A stretch of 64,000 bases of DNA from the NCBI RefSeq assembly GCF_026802175.1, contig NZ_CP113797.1:5619026-5683025 (forward strand), written 5' to 3'. This document shows, piece by piece, positions 1 to 10,664 of this stretch; within the stretch, counting starts at the first letter, position 1; each line of letters begins with the position of its first letter. The translations under genes and the position numbers were made by a program. This stretch comes from Thermocoleostomius sinensis A174. Its GTDB lineage: Bacteria > Cyanobacteriota > Cyanobacteriia > Elainellales > Elainellaceae. The notes under the pieces are model-generated. The model was given only the letters and a program-made list of their open reading frames with translations. It did no database searches and was not told where the DNA came from.

Positions 1-112
1 CTCCATTCTGGTATAGAAACTCCATTATAAGAGCAATTGCTAGGCTGATAGAAATATTGAACCAGAGGTGGTACTTGGTATAGAACAAGATTATGACTAA
101 CTTGTAAACGTG

Positions 113-134
113 AGCTGGAATTAAGCTGGAATTA
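113..134. repeat. 11-bp perfect tandem duplication
   Basis: AGCTGGAATTA occurs twice in direct succession. It is one of many two-copy duplications found in the spacers of this window. Confidence 0.85.
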
Positions 135-751
135 AAAGGGAAAAAATTTGACTGGAATGGAATAGTATCGAGGATATAGTGCCGCAGAGTTTATCGCTAC
201 GAGCAAATTAAGCGAACTAACAAAATTTCCCCGTTTCTATAGATCACTTAGTTCGATCGGTGACATCAATACGATCGCCAAAATACAATTGCCAAGCGGG
301 TCCCAATTAGGTTGCACCGGATGCCGATCTCTCCCAATCCCCCTTTAACTAGGGGAGATGCTGCTGGAGTCGGGTGAATGCAAGACCGCATGACAGAGAC
401 TGAATATAAACCAGAATCTGAATGAAATATTTCATTTCACAAATATTACTTGCACAAACTCACGTGGAATGTATTTAGATAGTTGAGTTATCTCTATGAC
501 TGGAATTAAAAATTTCTAAGAAAAGTCATTATCGATCATTAAATTATTAAGATTCATTGAAATCACTGGAAAATGTTGCTGTGTCTTGATCACAGCATTC
601 ACTTTCAAAAATCATTGAATGTTTCGTTTTATAAAAAAATCTCAATGATGCACCATTTTTTTGCTGATGACGCGCCCAAAAACCTGGTGGATCAAGCGTT
701 TGCCAATTTGAAATATTGTTAACCTACTTCATGATGGTTTGAATACAGTTC

Positions 752-757
752 TATAAT
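752..757 (+). promoter_or_regulatory. Candidate -10 box of psaA promoter
   Basis: A perfect TATAAT lies 228 bases before the psaA start. The -35 region (around 729-734) does not match TTGACA, as is common for light-regulated cyanobacterial photosystem promoters. The predicted start of transcription is near 764. No experimental support is available. Confidence 0.5.
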
Positions 758-985
758 GCTCGTCAGTACCTCCCCAAGCCGCGAACACTGTTCTGATTTG
801 TTTCGGGCTGTTGTTCTGTGGATTCCCTAGTTAAATAAGGCGGAGTCTAGATCTTTTAGACGCTCCCATCTGGTCTCATTACGCCTCTTTATCATTCCTC
901 GCCTGGTTTTCAGGTGAACTTCCAGGGAAACCGGCTGCTTGGGTCAAGGCTACTCGTTCCTTGTCTAGAGAGAGGAGAGTCTCTA

Positions 986-3262
986 ATGACAACTTCCCCA
1001 CGGGAGCGAGAGGCGGCAACACCGAAGGTTAGAGTCGTGGTCGATAAAGACCCCGTGCAAACTTCTTTCGAGAAGTGGGCACAACCTGGTCACTTCGATC
1101 GCACCCTCGCTAAGGGTCCAAAAACGACGACTTGGATCTGGAACCTTCACGCCGACGCTCACGATTTTGATAGCCATACCAGTGACCTAGAAGATATATC
1201 CCGAAAAATCTTCAGCGCCCACTTTGGTCACTTAGCCGTTGTGTTTGTTTGGCTCAGCGGCATGTACTTCCACGGCGCGAAGTTCTCCAATTATGAAGCG
1301 TGGTTGGCTGACCCCCTGCACATCAAACCCAGTGCTCAGGTGGTTTGGCCGATCGTTGGTCAAGAAATTTTGAATGCGGATGTTGGTGGTGGTTTCCAGG
1401 GAATTCAAATCACCTCTGGATTTTTCCAACTCTGGCGTGCATCTGGCATCACTAATGAGTTTCAGCTTTACTGCACCGCGATCGGTGGTTTGGTGATGGC
1501 TGGGTTGATGCTATTTGCAGGCTGGTTCCACTATCACAAGCGTGCTCCGAAGCTGGAGTGGTTCCAGAATGTGGAGTCGATGATGAACCATCACCTAGCA
1601 GGTTTGCTAGGGTTGGGTTCTCTGGGCTGGGCGGGGCATCAAATTCATGTCTCGCTGCCCATCAACAAGCTGTTGGATGCTGGGGTTCCCATTCGGGATA
1701 TTCCCCTACCGCATGAGTTCATTCTCAATCCCAGCTTGATGAAAGATCTCTATCCCAGTGTTGATTGGGGAATTCCCAGCGGTATTATTCCTTTCTTCAC
1801 CCTCAATTGGGGAGTCTACTCTGACTTCCTTACCTTCAAGGGGGGCTTAAACCCTGTCACAGGGGGGCTGTGGTTGTCGGATACAGCTCATCACCATGTG
1901 GCGATCGCTGTACTATTCCTCATTGCAGGGCATATGTACCGCACCAACTGGGGCATTGGTCACAGCATGAAGGTGATCCTAGAGAACCACAAAGGCCCCT
2001 TCACTGGCGAAGGCCACAAAGGTCTTTATGAGATTCTCACCACCTCTTGGCACGCACAGTTGGCAATTAACCTAGCCATGTTGGGTTCGTTGACTATCAT
2101 CGTGGCCCAGCATATGTACGCGATGCCGCCGTATCCATACCTGGCTACGGACTATCCCACGCAGTTGTCCATCTTCACGCACCACATGTGGATTGGTGGC
2201 TTCCTGATTGTGGGAGCGGGTGCTCATGCATCCATCTTCTTTGTGCGGGATTACGATCCAGCTAAGAATGTGAACAATTTGGTAGACCGAGTGCTTCGTC
2301 ACCGCGATGCCATCATTTCTCACCTCAACTGGGTTTGTATTTTCCTCGGCTTTCACAGCTTTGGTTTGTACATCCACAACGATACGATGCGAGCGTTGGG
2401 TCGTCCTCAAGACATGTTCTCGGATACGGCGATTCAGCTTCAGCCTGTGTTTGCTCAGTGGGTACAGAACTTACACACCCTTGCACCTGGCAATACGGCA
2501 CCGAATGCGTTAGCTCCCGCTAGCTTTGCCTTCGGCGGCGATATTGTTGCAGTGGGTGGCAAAGTAGCGATGATGCCGATCGCCCTGGGTACGGCAGATT
2601 TCATGGTGCACCACATCCATGCGTTCACCATTCACGTAACGGTGTTGATTCTGCTCAAGGGCGTATTGTTTGCCCGTAGCTCTCGTTTGATTCCAGATAA
2701 GGCCAACTTGGGCTTCCGCTTTCCTTGCGATGGACCCGGTCGGGGCGGCACCTGCCAGGTTTCTGGGTGGGATCACGTCTTCCTAGGTCTGTTCTGGATG
2801 TATAACTCCTTGTCGATCGTGATTTTCCACTTCAGTTGGAAGATGCAGTCGGATGTCTGGGGTACGGTGAACGCCGATGGAACGGTGTCTCATATCACAG
2901 GCGGTAACTTTGCTCAAAGTGCGATTACCATTAACGGCTGGTTGCGCGACTTCTTGTGGGCGCAGGCGGCTCAGGTAATTGGCTCTTATGGCTCGGCTCT
3001 GTCTGCCTATGGCTTGTTGTTCCTGGGTGCTCACTTTGTTTGGGCGTTTAGCTTGATGTTCTTGTTCAGCGGTCGCGGCTACTGGCAAGAGTTGATCGAG
3101 TCGATCGTCTGGGCCCACAACAAGCTACGAGTTGCTCCTGCGATTCAACCTCGCGCTCTGAGCATTATTCAGGGACGCGCAGTTGGAGTGGCGCACTATC
3201 TGTTGGGCGGAATTGTCACTACGTGGGCATTCTTCCTAGCTCGGATCATTTCAGTAGGCTAG
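986..3262 (+). CDS. psaA: Photosystem I P700 apoprotein A1
   Basis: Large core subunit of photosystem I in the thylakoid membrane. With PsaB it binds the P700 special pair, most of the antenna chlorophylls and the FX iron-sulfur cluster. The protein is 758 aa, close to the usual 750-755. The FX-ligand loop [19 protein letters not shown] and the C-terminal [19 protein letters not shown] stretch are intact, and sequence recognition along the whole length is unambiguous. The ATG at 986 is chosen because it follows the purine-rich AGAGAGGAGAG and gives the conserved N-terminus ([10 protein letters not shown]); an upstream in-frame TTG at 914 would add 24 unlikely residues. It is followed after 221 bp by psaB, the standard cyanobacterial order. 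No sign of a far-red paralogue was noticed. Confidence 0.99.
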   Translation: MTTSPREREAATPKVRVVVDKDPVQTSFEKWAQPGHFDRTLAKGPKTTTWIWNLHADAHDFDSHTSDLEDISRKIFSAHFGHLAVVFVWLSGMYFHGAKFSNYEAWLADPLHIKPSAQVVWPIVGQEILNADVGGGFQGIQITSGFFQLWRASGITNEFQLYCTAIGGLVMAGLMLFAGWFHYHKRAPKLEWFQNVESMMNHHLAGLLGLGSLGWAGHQIHVSLPINKLLDAGVPIRDIPLPHEFILNPSLMKDLYPSVDWGIPSGIIPFFTLNWGVYSDFLTFKGGLNPVTGGLWLSDTAHHHVAIAVLFLIAGHMYRTNWGIGHSMKVILENHKGPFTGEGHKGLYEILTTSWHAQLAINLAMLGSLTIIVAQHMYAMPPYPYLATDYPTQLSIFTHHMWIGGFLIVGAGAHASIFFVRDYDPAKNVNNLVDRVLRHRDAIISHLNWVCIFLGFHSFGLYIHNDTMRALGRPQDMFSDTAIQLQPVFAQWVQNLHTLAPGNTAPNALAPASFAFGGDIVAVGGKVAMMPIALGTADFMVHHIHAFTIHVTVLILLKGVLFARSSRLIPDKANLGFRFPCDGPGRGGTCQVSGWDHVFLGLFWMYNSLSIVIFHFSWKMQSDVWGTVNADGTVSHITGGNFAQSAITINGWLRDFLWAQAAQVIGSYGSALSAYGLLFLGAHFVWAFSLMFLFSGRGYWQELIESIVWAHNKLRVAPAIQPRALSIIQGRAVGVAHYLLGGIVTTWAFFLARIISVG

Positions 3263-3483
3263 CATTGGCTTCAAAGGTTCTCTCTAGATGGTTTGGGCAC
3301 GGCTTTGGCTGTGCCTGCCGAGACCCTAGCAAGGTTGGCTGAGGTAATCAATGGCATAAGATTTTTAACTAAAAGATCGCCGCGCTGATTACATCAGCTT
3401 CTAAAATCCACCTTCTAAACTTCGGTACACTAGAGTCGAACAGCGCAAAGCTAATCGCTAATTGAGTTCATCAATTAGGACTT

Positions 3484-5712
3484 ATGGCAACAAAATTCCC
3501 CAAATTTAGCCAGGACTTGGCCCAAGACCCGACTACTCGTCGGATCTGGTACGGGATTGCCACTGCCCATGATTTCGAGAGCCACGATGGCATGACGGAA
3601 GAAAATCTTTACCAAAAGATTTTCGGTACTCACTTCGGTCATCTGGCAATCATTTTCCTCTGGACTTCCGGCAACCTCTTCCACGTCGCTTGGCAAGGTA
3701 ACTTCGAGCAGTGGGTCAAAGATCCGCTGAATGTCCGTCCCATCGCCCATGCGATTTGGGACCCCCACTTCGGTCAACCCGCTGTGGATGCTTTCACTCG
3801 AGCAGGTGCAACGAATCCGGTTAACATTGCCTACTCTGGTGTCTATCACTGGTGGTATACGATCGGCATGCGCACCAATGGCGATCTATATCAGGGTTCC
3901 ATCTTCTTGATGATCCTGGCGGCTATCTTCCTGTTTGCAGGATGGTTGCACCTTCAGCCTAAGTTTCGCCCCAGCTTGTCTTGGTTTAAGAACGCAGAAT
4001 CTCGTTTAAATCACCACTTGGCAGGTCTGTTTGGCGTTAGTTCGTTGGCTTGGACAGGTCACTTGGTTCACGTGGCTATCCCTGAATCGCGTGGTCAGCA
4101 TGTAGGTTGGAATAACTTCCTCACCACGCCGCCCCATCCCGATGGTCTGCTGCCCTTCTTCACAGGTAACTGGGGAGTGTATGCGGCTGATCCCGATACT
4201 GCCAATCATGTGTTTGGTACAGCTCAAGGTTCGGGAACGGCGATTCTCACCTTCTTAGGTGGTTTCCATCCTCAAACTGAGTCGCTGTGGTTGACAGATA
4301 TCGCTCATCACCATCTGGCGATCGCGGTGCTGTTCATCATTGCAGGTCACATGTACCGCACCAACTTTGGTATCGGTCACAGCATCAAAGAAATGCTGGA
4401 CTCCAAAGCAGGTTTGTTTAGCCCTCGCAGTGAAGGTCAGTTCAATCTGCCTCACCAAGGCCTGTACGACACCTACAACAACTCGCTGCACTTCCAGTTG
4501 GGCATTCACTTGGCTGCCCTGGGTGTGATCACCTCACTGGTGGCTCAGCATATGTATTCGCTGCCGCCCTATGCTTTTATGGCACGGGACTACACAACGC
4601 AGGCAGCCCTATATACCCATCACCAGTATATTGCTGGCTTCATCATGGTGGGTGCGTTTGCTCACGGTGCGATCTTCTGGGTACGGGATTATGATCCGGC
4701 AGCCAACAAGGGCAACGTGCTCGATCGCGTGTTGAATCACAAAGAGGCGATTATTTCTCACCTAAGCTGGGTGTCCCTCTTCCTTGGATTCCATACCTTG
4801 GGTCTGTATGTACACAACGATGTCATGCAAGCCTTTGGTACACCTGAAAAGCAAATTCTGATCGAGCCTGTGTTCGCTCAGTTCATCCAAGCCTCCCATG
4901 GTAAGGTGCTATATGGTTTCGATACCTTATTGTCGAATCCTGACAGCATTGCATCTACGGCTTGGCCAAACCACGGTAATGTCTGGTTAGGCGGCTGGTT
5001 AGATGCCATCAACGCCGGTAATAATTCGCTGTTCCTGACTATTGGACCTGGCGATTTTCTGGTGCACCATGCGATCGCGCTAGGTTTGCACACCACCACT
5101 CTGATTTTGGTGAAAGGTGCATTGGATGCGCGTGGTTCTAAGCTGATGCCTGACAAGAAAGACTTCGGCTATGCCTTCCCTTGCGATGGACCCGGTCGTG
5201 GCGGTACTTGCGATATCTCTGGTTGGGACTCGTTCTACTTAGCCATGTTCTGGATGCTGAATACGATCGGTTGGGTGACGTTCTACTGGCACTGGAAGCA
5301 CCTAGCAGTGTGGAGTGGTAACGTGGCTCAGTTCAACCAGTCGTCTCCAACGATCATGGGTTGGTTGCGCGATTATCTCTGGCTCAACTCGGCTCAGTTA
5401 ATTAATGGCTACAACCCATACGGCATGAATAATTTGGCGGTCTGGGCCTGGATGTTCCTGTTCGGACACCTGGTTTGGGCAACTGGATTCATGTTCTTGA
5501 TTAGCTGGCGTGGTTACTGGCAAGAGTTGATCGAAACGTTGGTTTGGGCGCACGAGCGCACACCTCTGGCAAACTTGATTCGCTGGAAGGACAAGCCCGT
5601 AGCCATGTCGATCGTTCAAGGTCGTTTGATTGGTCTAGCTCACTTTACGGTTGGCTACGTCCTCACTTATGCGGCCTTCCTGATAGCCTCAACGGCAAGT
5701 CGATACGGTTGA
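3484..5712 (+). CDS. psaB: Photosystem I P700 apoprotein A2
   Basis: Second large core subunit of photosystem I and partner of PsaA in the P700/FX reaction centre. It is 742 aa, in the normal range for PsaB. The FX-binding loop [18 protein letters not shown] and the conserved ends ([16 protein letters not shown] at the start, IASTASRYG at the end) are present. It follows psaA on the same strand and is closed by a strong hairpin terminator, so psaA-psaB is very likely one dicistronic transcript. No truncation or odd residue was seen. Confidence 0.99.
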   Translation: MATKFPKFSQDLAQDPTTRRIWYGIATAHDFESHDGMTEENLYQKIFGTHFGHLAIIFLWTSGNLFHVAWQGNFEQWVKDPLNVRPIAHAIWDPHFGQPAVDAFTRAGATNPVNIAYSGVYHWWYTIGMRTNGDLYQGSIFLMILAAIFLFAGWLHLQPKFRPSLSWFKNAESRLNHHLAGLFGVSSLAWTGHLVHVAIPESRGQHVGWNNFLTTPPHPDGLLPFFTGNWGVYAADPDTANHVFGTAQGSGTAILTFLGGFHPQTESLWLTDIAHHHLAIAVLFIIAGHMYRTNFGIGHSIKEMLDSKAGLFSPRSEGQFNLPHQGLYDTYNNSLHFQLGIHLAALGVITSLVAQHMYSLPPYAFMARDYTTQAALYTHHQYIAGFIMVGAFAHGAIFWVRDYDPAANKGNVLDRVLNHKEAIISHLSWVSLFLGFHTLGLYVHNDVMQAFGTPEKQILIEPVFAQFIQASHGKVLYGFDTLLSNPDSIASTAWPNHGNVWLGGWLDAINAGNNSLFLTIGPGDFLVHHAIALGLHTTTLILVKGALDARGSKLMPDKKDFGYAFPCDGPGRGGTCDISGWDSFYLAMFWMLNTIGWVTFYWHWKHLAVWSGNVAQFNQSSPTIMGWLRDYLWLNSAQLINGYNPYGMNNLAVWAWMFLFGHLVWATGFMFLISWRGYWQELIETLVWAHERTPLANLIRWKDKPVAMSIVQGRLIGLAHFTVGYVLTYAAFLIASTASRYG

Positions 5713-5745
5713 TCGATCGTTTAGACATATCTGTTAGATAATTGA

Positions 5746-5775
5746 CTCCCCTGCCAAAAGGCGGGGGATTTTTGT
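5746..5775 (+). terminator. Intrinsic terminator of psaAB
   Basis: CCCCTGCC, loop AAAA, GGCGGGGG (one T-G wobble) followed by ATTTTTG, 35 bases after the psaB stop. Confidence 0.85.
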
Positions 5776-5912
5776 ATTTATCAAACTCAAAATTAACAAT
5801 CCGACAAAAAGTAACGCTTCGTTGCGCACTAAAATACGAGTAACCCGCAATATGTTACGTTCAATAGCAATACTCGATCGTCTTGTTGAACTTTTGAGAG
5901 AGGGAAACTATC

Positions 5913-6116
5913 TTGGTTGCTAATTTTCATCCACACGTTTCAAATCCTTATTCCCGTGAAGATTTTAGCGAGTACGTAGCTCATCTCCAGCTTCACATGG
6001 CGTTACAAGCCCGTAAGTTAGTGCCAACCTTGACTCAAACGTCAGACAGCCGAGAGCAACTGCTGCACCAAACCCAAGCTGATTTTGAAAAATTTGTTTC
6101 TCGACAAGTGCTGTAA
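5913..6116 (+). CDS. Small conserved-looking hypothetical protein (67 aa)
   Basis: I do not recognise a family. The reading frame starts with TTG at 5913, preceded by AGAGGGAAA at a suitable distance, and ends just before a good intrinsic terminator. This supports a real short gene. The product is soluble, rich in Gln, His and Leu, with no membrane segment or signal peptide; it is probably mostly helical. It stands alone between the psaAB terminator and an opposite-strand glyoxalase-like gene. Function unknown. Confidence 0.6.
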   Translation: MVANFHPHVSNPYSREDFSEYVAHLQLHMALQARKLVPTLTQTSDSREQLLHQTQADFEKFVSRQVL

Positions 6117-6171
6117 GAGGAACACGAACGAGATAAAATCCAAAGTATTCAAGCTTAATATCAACCTTGTG

Positions 6172-6205
6172 AAGGTCGGAATCCTGTAGCGATCCCGACC
6201 TTTTT
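6172..6205 (+). terminator. Intrinsic terminator after the 67-aa gene
   Basis: AAGGTCGG (6172-6179) pairs with CCGACCTT (6195-6202), and the run of five T residues begins at 6201. It lies 55 bases after the stop codon. Confidence 0.8.
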
Positions 6206-6238
6206 GTTGACTTGCTCTTGTTTGTTGACTTGCTCTTG
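6204..6238. repeat. 17-bp unit repeated twice with 18-bp period
   Basis: TTGTTGACTTGCTCTTG occurs at 6204-6220 and 6222-6238, directly after the terminator hairpin. Confidence 0.85.
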
Positions 6239-6268
6239 TTGGGTGGCTCGATCGAGCGTAACTGAGAT

Positions 6269-6637
6269 TTAGTGGGCCACACTTGCCACTGGCGCAGGTT
6301 CATACAGGTACTCAAACCAGTTGCCTTCTGGATCGCGTCCATAGAAAGAGGCAGTGCCGTCTCGATGCTCGTGGATGGGTGTAATGTGAACGCCATCAGC
6401 TTTCAAGCGCTCGTAGGCTGCATCCACTTCTGAACGATCGTTGAAAATGAAGCCAAAGTGCGGACCAGCTTGAGCATAGCTGGGGCTAAGCAGAGCTAAC
6501 CCATCCTCTCCAGCTTTCAGGTAAGCCCAATCGGGATCTTTCCATACCAACTCCATGCCCAGCGTTTGATAAAACTGGGCTGCGCGATCGAGATCTTCTA
6601 CACAAATGGCCACATGACCAATCCGTTTGAGTTTCAT
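6269..6637 (-). CDS. Glyoxalase/VOC-superfamily protein
   Basis: Single-domain vicinal-oxygen-chelate protein of 122 aa. It has the beta-alpha-beta-beta-beta signature: IGHVAICVEDLDRAAQFYQTLGM at the N-terminus and DPEGNWFEYLYEP near the C-terminus, with likely metal ligands His (HVAI) and Glu (WFEYLYE). Family members include lactoylglutathione lyase, fosfomycin/bleomycin resistance proteins and ring-cleavage dioxygenases; the exact substrate cannot be told from sequence. The ATG at 6637 is preferred over the in-frame TTG four codons upstream because it gives the normal family start (MKLKRIGHVAI). No clear ribosome-binding site was seen. It is convergent with the 67-aa gene and monocistronic. 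Confidence 0.85.
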   Translation of the reverse strand: MKLKRIGHVAICVEDLDRAAQFYQTLGMELVWKDPDWAYLKAGEDGLALLSPSYAQAGPHFGFIFNDRSEVDAAYERLKADGVHITPIHEHRDGTASFYGRDPEGNWFEYLYEPAPVASVAH

Positions 6638-6935
6638 GATGTGAGACAAGAGTGAAATAAAAATTAAAAAACTTTTCGCTTTCCCCAGTTCTATTTTAAG
6701 CCAGCTATTTTAGGTGTAGCGAGTATGCAAGTCTAGTACAGGATTCGGGAATCCTGGGTGTGAGTTGTGATGATCTCCATGTTGCTGCTCTCGCTAGTTA
6801 GTTTGTCGCTTGAATTGCTTTAATTTGAGTTGAGTTTAAGCCTTGATATTGAAGCACTTGATGTTGAAGCATTAGTCTTCTCGCTTTTCGATCGAGTTGT
6901 TCTCGCTTTATTTACCTCTTCACGTCTTAACAGCA

Positions 6936-7622
6936 ATGCCCCTCTTTGATCTTGTGAACCTGCCGTACTGGATTCTTTTGGGCTTGGGCATCCTGTTGTT
7001 TTTAGTTGTCATTGTCTCTGGTGGTGGCAATGATGATACAGATCTCGATGTGGATGCCGATGTAGATGCCGATATGGATGCCGACGCGGATGCTGAAGCA
7101 GATGGCATGAGTTTCATGCAAGCGCTTAGTTGGCTCGGCTTTGGCAAAGCTCCTTTAATGCTGCTTTTAGCGATCGATCTCAGCCTTTGGGGATTGCTGG
7201 GATGGATGCTAAACGTCTTCGTAGGTGGCGTTTTGGGTAGATTTCTGGGTGGCTTCGTCGGGGTCATTATCTTAGTAGGATCATTCATCCTAGCCTTAGT
7301 CATCGGTAGTCAAATTGCAAATCCAGTCGGCAAAATCTTTGAATCCTTTGGCGAAGACACCAGCAGCGATCGATTAATTGGTTGCACGGGTCGAGTTAGC
7401 ACCGTGCGCATTCCCGCCATCATCGAAGGCACCATCGGACAAGTAGACGTAATCGACTCGGCCCGCAATTTAGTTACCGTCAACGCCATACTGCCTGACT
7501 GGGCTACCATCACACCCAAACGCGGCGATCGAATCTTAGTCATCGAGCGATTGCCCCAAGGCTACCTCGTCATTGCCAAAGATAGTCCCGATCAGGATCG
7601 GTGGCTGAATCAACCGTCGTAA
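6936..7622 (+). CDS. YqiJ-like membrane protein with NfeD-type OB domain
   Basis: About 228 aa. A first transmembrane helix (roughly residues 7-25) is followed by an Asp-rich stretch built from D-V/D-A dipeptides (about residues 30-55), then two further membrane segments (about 70-115), and a C-terminal OB-fold-like domain (RLIGCTGRV ... ILVIERLPQGYLVIA). This is the layout of YqiJ/NfeD proteins, which are partnered with flotillins and are thought to organise membrane microdomains. The next gene is a flotillin, which supports the call. The ATG at 6936 is preferred; an upstream TTG at 6897 would add 13 residues without gain. The acidic repeat is coded by near-repeating GATGCC/GATGTG hexamers, suggesting slippage expansion. 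Confidence 0.8.
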   Translation: MPLFDLVNLPYWILLGLGILLFLVVIVSGGGNDDTDLDVDADVDADMDADADAEADGMSFMQALSWLGFGKAPLMLLLAIDLSLWGLLGWMLNVFVGGVLGRFLGGFVGVIILVGSFILALVIGSQIANPVGKIFESFGEDTSSDRLIGCTGRVSTVRIPAIIEGTIGQVDVIDSARNLVTVNAILPDWATITPKRGDRILVIERLPQGYLVIAKDSPDQDRWLNQPS

Positions 7623-7702
7623 ACAAACGATGAGGGCAATGCAGGATTCACCTCTCGCTTTCAGACAGGCATCCATCGCGTTAGTCACGGCTGTTGCCAT
7701 TC

Positions 7703-7757
7703 TCCACTCCCGACTCCCGGCTCCCGACTCCCCACTTTCTACTCCCCACTCCTAACC
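7703..7757. repeat. Short tandem heptamer-like repeats (STRR type)
   Basis: Degenerate ACTCCCG / ACTCCCC / GCTCCCG units in a row between the YqiJ-like and flotillin genes. Such heptamer arrays are typical of filamentous cyanobacterial spacers; a similar one occurs at 40583-40632. Confidence 0.75.
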
Positions 7758-7767
7758 CCTTTTACCT

Positions 7768-9780
7768 ATGCTTTACTGGCTAACCTTTCTCCAATCCTTA
7801 CCCACAATTTCAACTGAATTAACCTCGATCGCAAACCGAGCCGAGTCCGATTCTCAGATTGATTCCAATCCAGACGTGAATGCAGAGTCGGTATTAGTGG
7901 CGCAAACGGTAGTATCTCCTGACATCGCGACGTTGCGGAGTGTGCCGCCGTCCCCGGTGCTGGGGCAGTTGAACGGGTTGCTGATTTTTCCTGGTGTGAT
8001 TGCTGGGTTGATTGTGCTGCTGTTGCTCAGTGTGTGGGCCTACACGCGGGTGTACACAATTACGCCCAACAACGAAGCCTTTGTGCGTACAGGCGGGGTA
8101 TTTGTCAAACGCAAAACAGTGATTCTTAACGGGGGCTGTGTAGTGCTGCCGGGATTTCACGAATTAACGCGAGTACCGCTGCGAGAAATTTCGATCGACG
8201 TAGAACGTACTGGAAAGCTGGCTGTGCGCACTCGCGATTATTTACGAGCCGACATGCGCGTCACGTTTTATGTCTGCATCAACGCTACCGAAGAAGATGT
8301 GCTGACAGCAGCAGCGCGGTTGTCTCAGGGCAATAAGATTACCCCAGAAGACATCAAGAATGCGTTGGAAAAACGAGCCGATGACGCCATCCGAGCGGCG
8401 GCCAAAACCAAGAGCCTAGCCGAAATTGATTCTGACAAGTTGGGATTTGCCCAAGAAGTGCTGAATTTGGTGCAGCAGGACTTGAACAAAGTGGGGCTGA
8501 CGCTGAATAATATTGCGATTTCTGAAATTCAGGAAAGCGACACCTACGATACGAACAATTTCTTTGATGCGCAGGGTGTGCGACTGCGGACGGAAACAAT
8601 TCAGCAATCGATTCAGCAAAAGCGAGAGGTTGAACTGGCGACACAGGTAGCAATCGAACAAAAGGAACTAGATGCCCGCAAGCGATCGCTATACATTGAG
8701 CAAGAAAAAGAAGCGGCTCGATTGGAGCAACAGTTACAGGTAGAAGCCTTGAAAGCTCAGCGAGAACGGGAAATTCAGGAAGCGAAGGAACGGGAAACAG
8801 CCGCCACCCAGCGCACCAAAATTTTGCAGCAAAAATCTGTGGAAGAAGAGGAAATTCGGCGACAGTTGAGCATTAAGCAAAGTCAAATTGATGCAGATAT
8901 TGAACTAGAGGAACGCAATAAGCAGCTAAAGGTCGCAAAAGCGTTGCAGCAGCAAGAATCAGAGGTGGCCGAAATCAATCGCAAGAAAATTGTTGATGCC
9001 TCGCAACTAGAAGCGCAAGTACAAGTGGCTGAAGCAGAACAACTTGCCCGGTTGGCTCAAGAAAATGTAGCGATCGCCATCGCTGCCAAACGCAAAGAGA
9101 GTTTTGAAGCCGAAGCCCAGCGCGCCAAAGCGGAAGCTTCAGTCTCTACAGCAACAGAGATTGAAGTGGCAGAAAGACAGCGGCAACTGGCCGTCATTGC
9201 AGCACAACGAGCGGCAGAAGAACGTCGCATTGCCGATCAAAACGTGGTGGAAATTGAAGTGTTTCGGCGGCGGCGGCAGGCAGAAATTGCTAGGCAGACA
9301 GCGGAACTAGAGGCCGAAGCTGTTCGCACCCTAGCAGAAGCTAACAGAGATAAAGCATTAGCGGAAGCGGAAGGACTGCAAGCGCAAGTGGAAGCCAAAA
9401 ATCAGCTAAGCCATGCTCGTCTGCTGGCGGAAACGCTGATCACGATTTGGCCAGAACTATCCGAGAAACTGCCAGAACTGATGCAAGCCCTAGCTCCTCA
9501 ACCCGGCGTGATTGGCGATGCACGGGTCTATGCTTTTCCGGGCGCGAATGGTAGCAATGGCAATGGCAATGGCAACAACAACAGTACTGGAGACATCAGT
9601 AAAATTCTCCTATCCACTAGCGGTTTATCGGTTGTCAATGCCCTACTAGAAGACGGCAAGCTTGGCTCGCTCTTGGGGCAAGTTGGGCAGTTGGTGCGGC
9701 AGGAACCCGTGCGGCAAGAACTCATTGATCAAGATTCGTCCCGCTGCAACAGCGATGGGGAGCAATCCGGGGTAAGCTGA
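7768..9780 (+). CDS. Flotillin-like SPFH-domain protein (YqiK type)
   Basis: 670 aa. After a variable N-terminal segment there is one membrane helix (about residues 68-92, GVIAGLIVLLLLSVWAY), an SPFH/Band-7 domain (about 95-270), and a very long Glu/Ala/Gln/Arg-rich coiled coil (about 270-565, many EAE, QAEIARQ-like heptads), followed by a Gly/Asn-rich linker and a C-terminal tail. Flotillins oligomerise on membranes and scaffold microdomains. The upstream YqiJ-like OB-domain protein is the classic partner, and a small exported protein follows after 15 bp, so these three probably form an operon. ATG at 7768 is the first plausible start. The N-terminal 65 residues look unusual for the family and might be over-extended. 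Confidence 0.9.
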   Translation: MLYWLTFLQSLPTISTELTSIANRAESDSQIDSNPDVNAESVLVAQTVVSPDIATLRSVPPSPVLGQLNGLLIFPGVIAGLIVLLLLSVWAYTRVYTITPNNEAFVRTGGVFVKRKTVILNGGCVVLPGFHELTRVPLREISIDVERTGKLAVRTRDYLRADMRVTFYVCINATEEDVLTAAARLSQGNKITPEDIKNALEKRADDAIRAAAKTKSLAEIDSDKLGFAQEVLNLVQQDLNKVGLTLNNIAISEIQESDTYDTNNFFDAQGVRLRTETIQQSIQQKREVELATQVAIEQKELDARKRSLYIEQEKEAARLEQQLQVEALKAQREREIQEAKERETAATQRTKILQQKSVEEEEIRRQLSIKQSQIDADIELEERNKQLKVAKALQQQESEVAEINRKKIVDASQLEAQVQVAEAEQLARLAQENVAIAIAAKRKESFEAEAQRAKAEASVSTATEIEVAERQRQLAVIAAQRAAEERRIADQNVVEIEVFRRRRQAEIARQTAELEAEAVRTLAEANRDKALAEAEGLQAQVEAKNQLSHARLLAETLITIWPELSEKLPELMQALAPQPGVIGDARVYAFPGANGSNGNGNGNNNSTGDISKILLSTSGLSVVNALLEDGKLGSLLGQVGQLVRQEPVRQELIDQDSSRCNSDGEQSGVS

Positions 9781-9795
9781 GAGATAAAGAGATTT

Positions 9796-10242
9796 ATGAT
9801 TCAACGTATGGGATTCAGGTTATTAGGAATTGCGATCGCCACTTGCTGCCTCTGGCTTAGTAGTTGGGTTGTTACACCGCCCGCTTCGGCACTCACCCAA
9901 ATTCGCTTGTTTGACCTGTCTTACCAGGATTGCCCCACCGAACTAGCGGAGGGAGCTATTACAGCCGGGGGTAGTAGTATGCCTGCCAACTGCTTCATCA
10001 TCACAGGCAAAGCCGACAACAAATCTGGAAAACCTGTACAGAATGCGGATATTTTCGGACGCATTTTTGATGCCAATGATAATCCTGTGATTCAAAACCG
10101 CACTCGGTTGGGGTCGATCGATGAAGTACCGCCGGGTATCAGTGATTTTGAGTTACGCATTTCGGTTCCTGCCAATCAACCCACGCCATTAAAGTTGAAG
10201 CAATTCAAGGCATCTGGCTTTACAGGTGTCGTGCGTCGTTAG
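9796..10242 (+). CDS. Exported protein with immunoglobulin/FxLYD-like fold, function unknown
   Basis: 148 aa. An N-terminal signal peptide is clear: charged start, hydrophobic core (LLGIAIATCCLWLSSWVV) and an Ala-rich cleavage region (PPASA, about residue 32). The mature part is about 115 aa with two Cys (probably a disulfide) and beta-strand-like segments such as NCFIITGKADNKSGKPVQNA and GSIDEVPPGISDFELRI, reminiscent of FxLYD-type domains (tentative). Proteins like this are widespread in cyanobacteria and are sometimes misnamed biotin carboxylase; nothing here suggests carboxylase activity. It begins 15 bp after the flotillin gene, suggesting co-transcription. Confidence 0.75.
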   Translation: MIQRMGFRLLGIAIATCCLWLSSWVVTPPASALTQIRLFDLSYQDCPTELAEGAITAGGSSMPANCFIITGKADNKSGKPVQNADIFGRIFDANDNPVIQNRTRLGSIDEVPPGISDFELRISVPANQPTPLKLKQFKASGFTGVVRR

Positions 10243-10664
10243 CCATAGAGGCAGCGTTGAGTTTAGAGTTTCCATCATTGAGTCGCGATCATTCTGATAA
10301 ATGTTCGGCCCAACATTCTAGTTTTTATTGCCAACTTTTATTGTCAACAATTACCTACTATTCGGTCTATTGCTGGGGCAGTGGCAGTATTAGTTGAACT
10401 CACAAGTGATACCAATTTAAATTGAGAACGTGGCAGATCGGATAAGGGCGATTCGCGATTCGCCCTTACGAGCAGTTCATCTGTCGCAGAGATAGTTTAA
10501 AGCGGTATGAGATATATTCTCGTGGTTCCAAATTGAGTTGGAGGATCTAAAAGCGGTACGGGCAGGACTATACAGGACTATAATTCACTCAAACATTGCC
10601 GCGCCCGCTTCACAAATCGCTCCAGGGCGATCGCCCCACCATTAAGCTGCGAATATAGGCTCAA
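10243..10664. other. Intergenic region with palindromic repeat
   Basis: No gene seen. Contents are a palindromic element at 10443-10468 and a 10-bp tandem duplication (CAGGACTATA twice, 10563-10582). Confidence 0.7.
10443..10468. repeat. Dispersed palindromic element (GGGCGATTCG family)
   Basis: TAAGGGCGA and TCGCCCTTA form a perfect 9-bp stem with an 8-nt loop. Related palindromes are at 42553-42572 and, with a different core, 30478-30500. Confidence 0.7.

Larger units (their letters stand above)
1..985. other. Gene-free leader region upstream of psaA
   Basis: I see no convincing gene here. The stretch is AT-rich. It holds an 11-bp perfect tandem duplication at 113-134, a hairpin-like segment around 331-353 (TCTCCC facing GGGGAGA), and a TATAAT box at 752-757 that probably belongs to psaA. 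The last 220 bases would then be an untranslated leader, which is usual for cyanobacterial psaA. Confidence 0.6.

Noticed and set aside
2072-2410. Antisense frames over psaA, psaB and other strong genes
   Set aside because: They run opposite to well-recognised conserved genes and show no family features.
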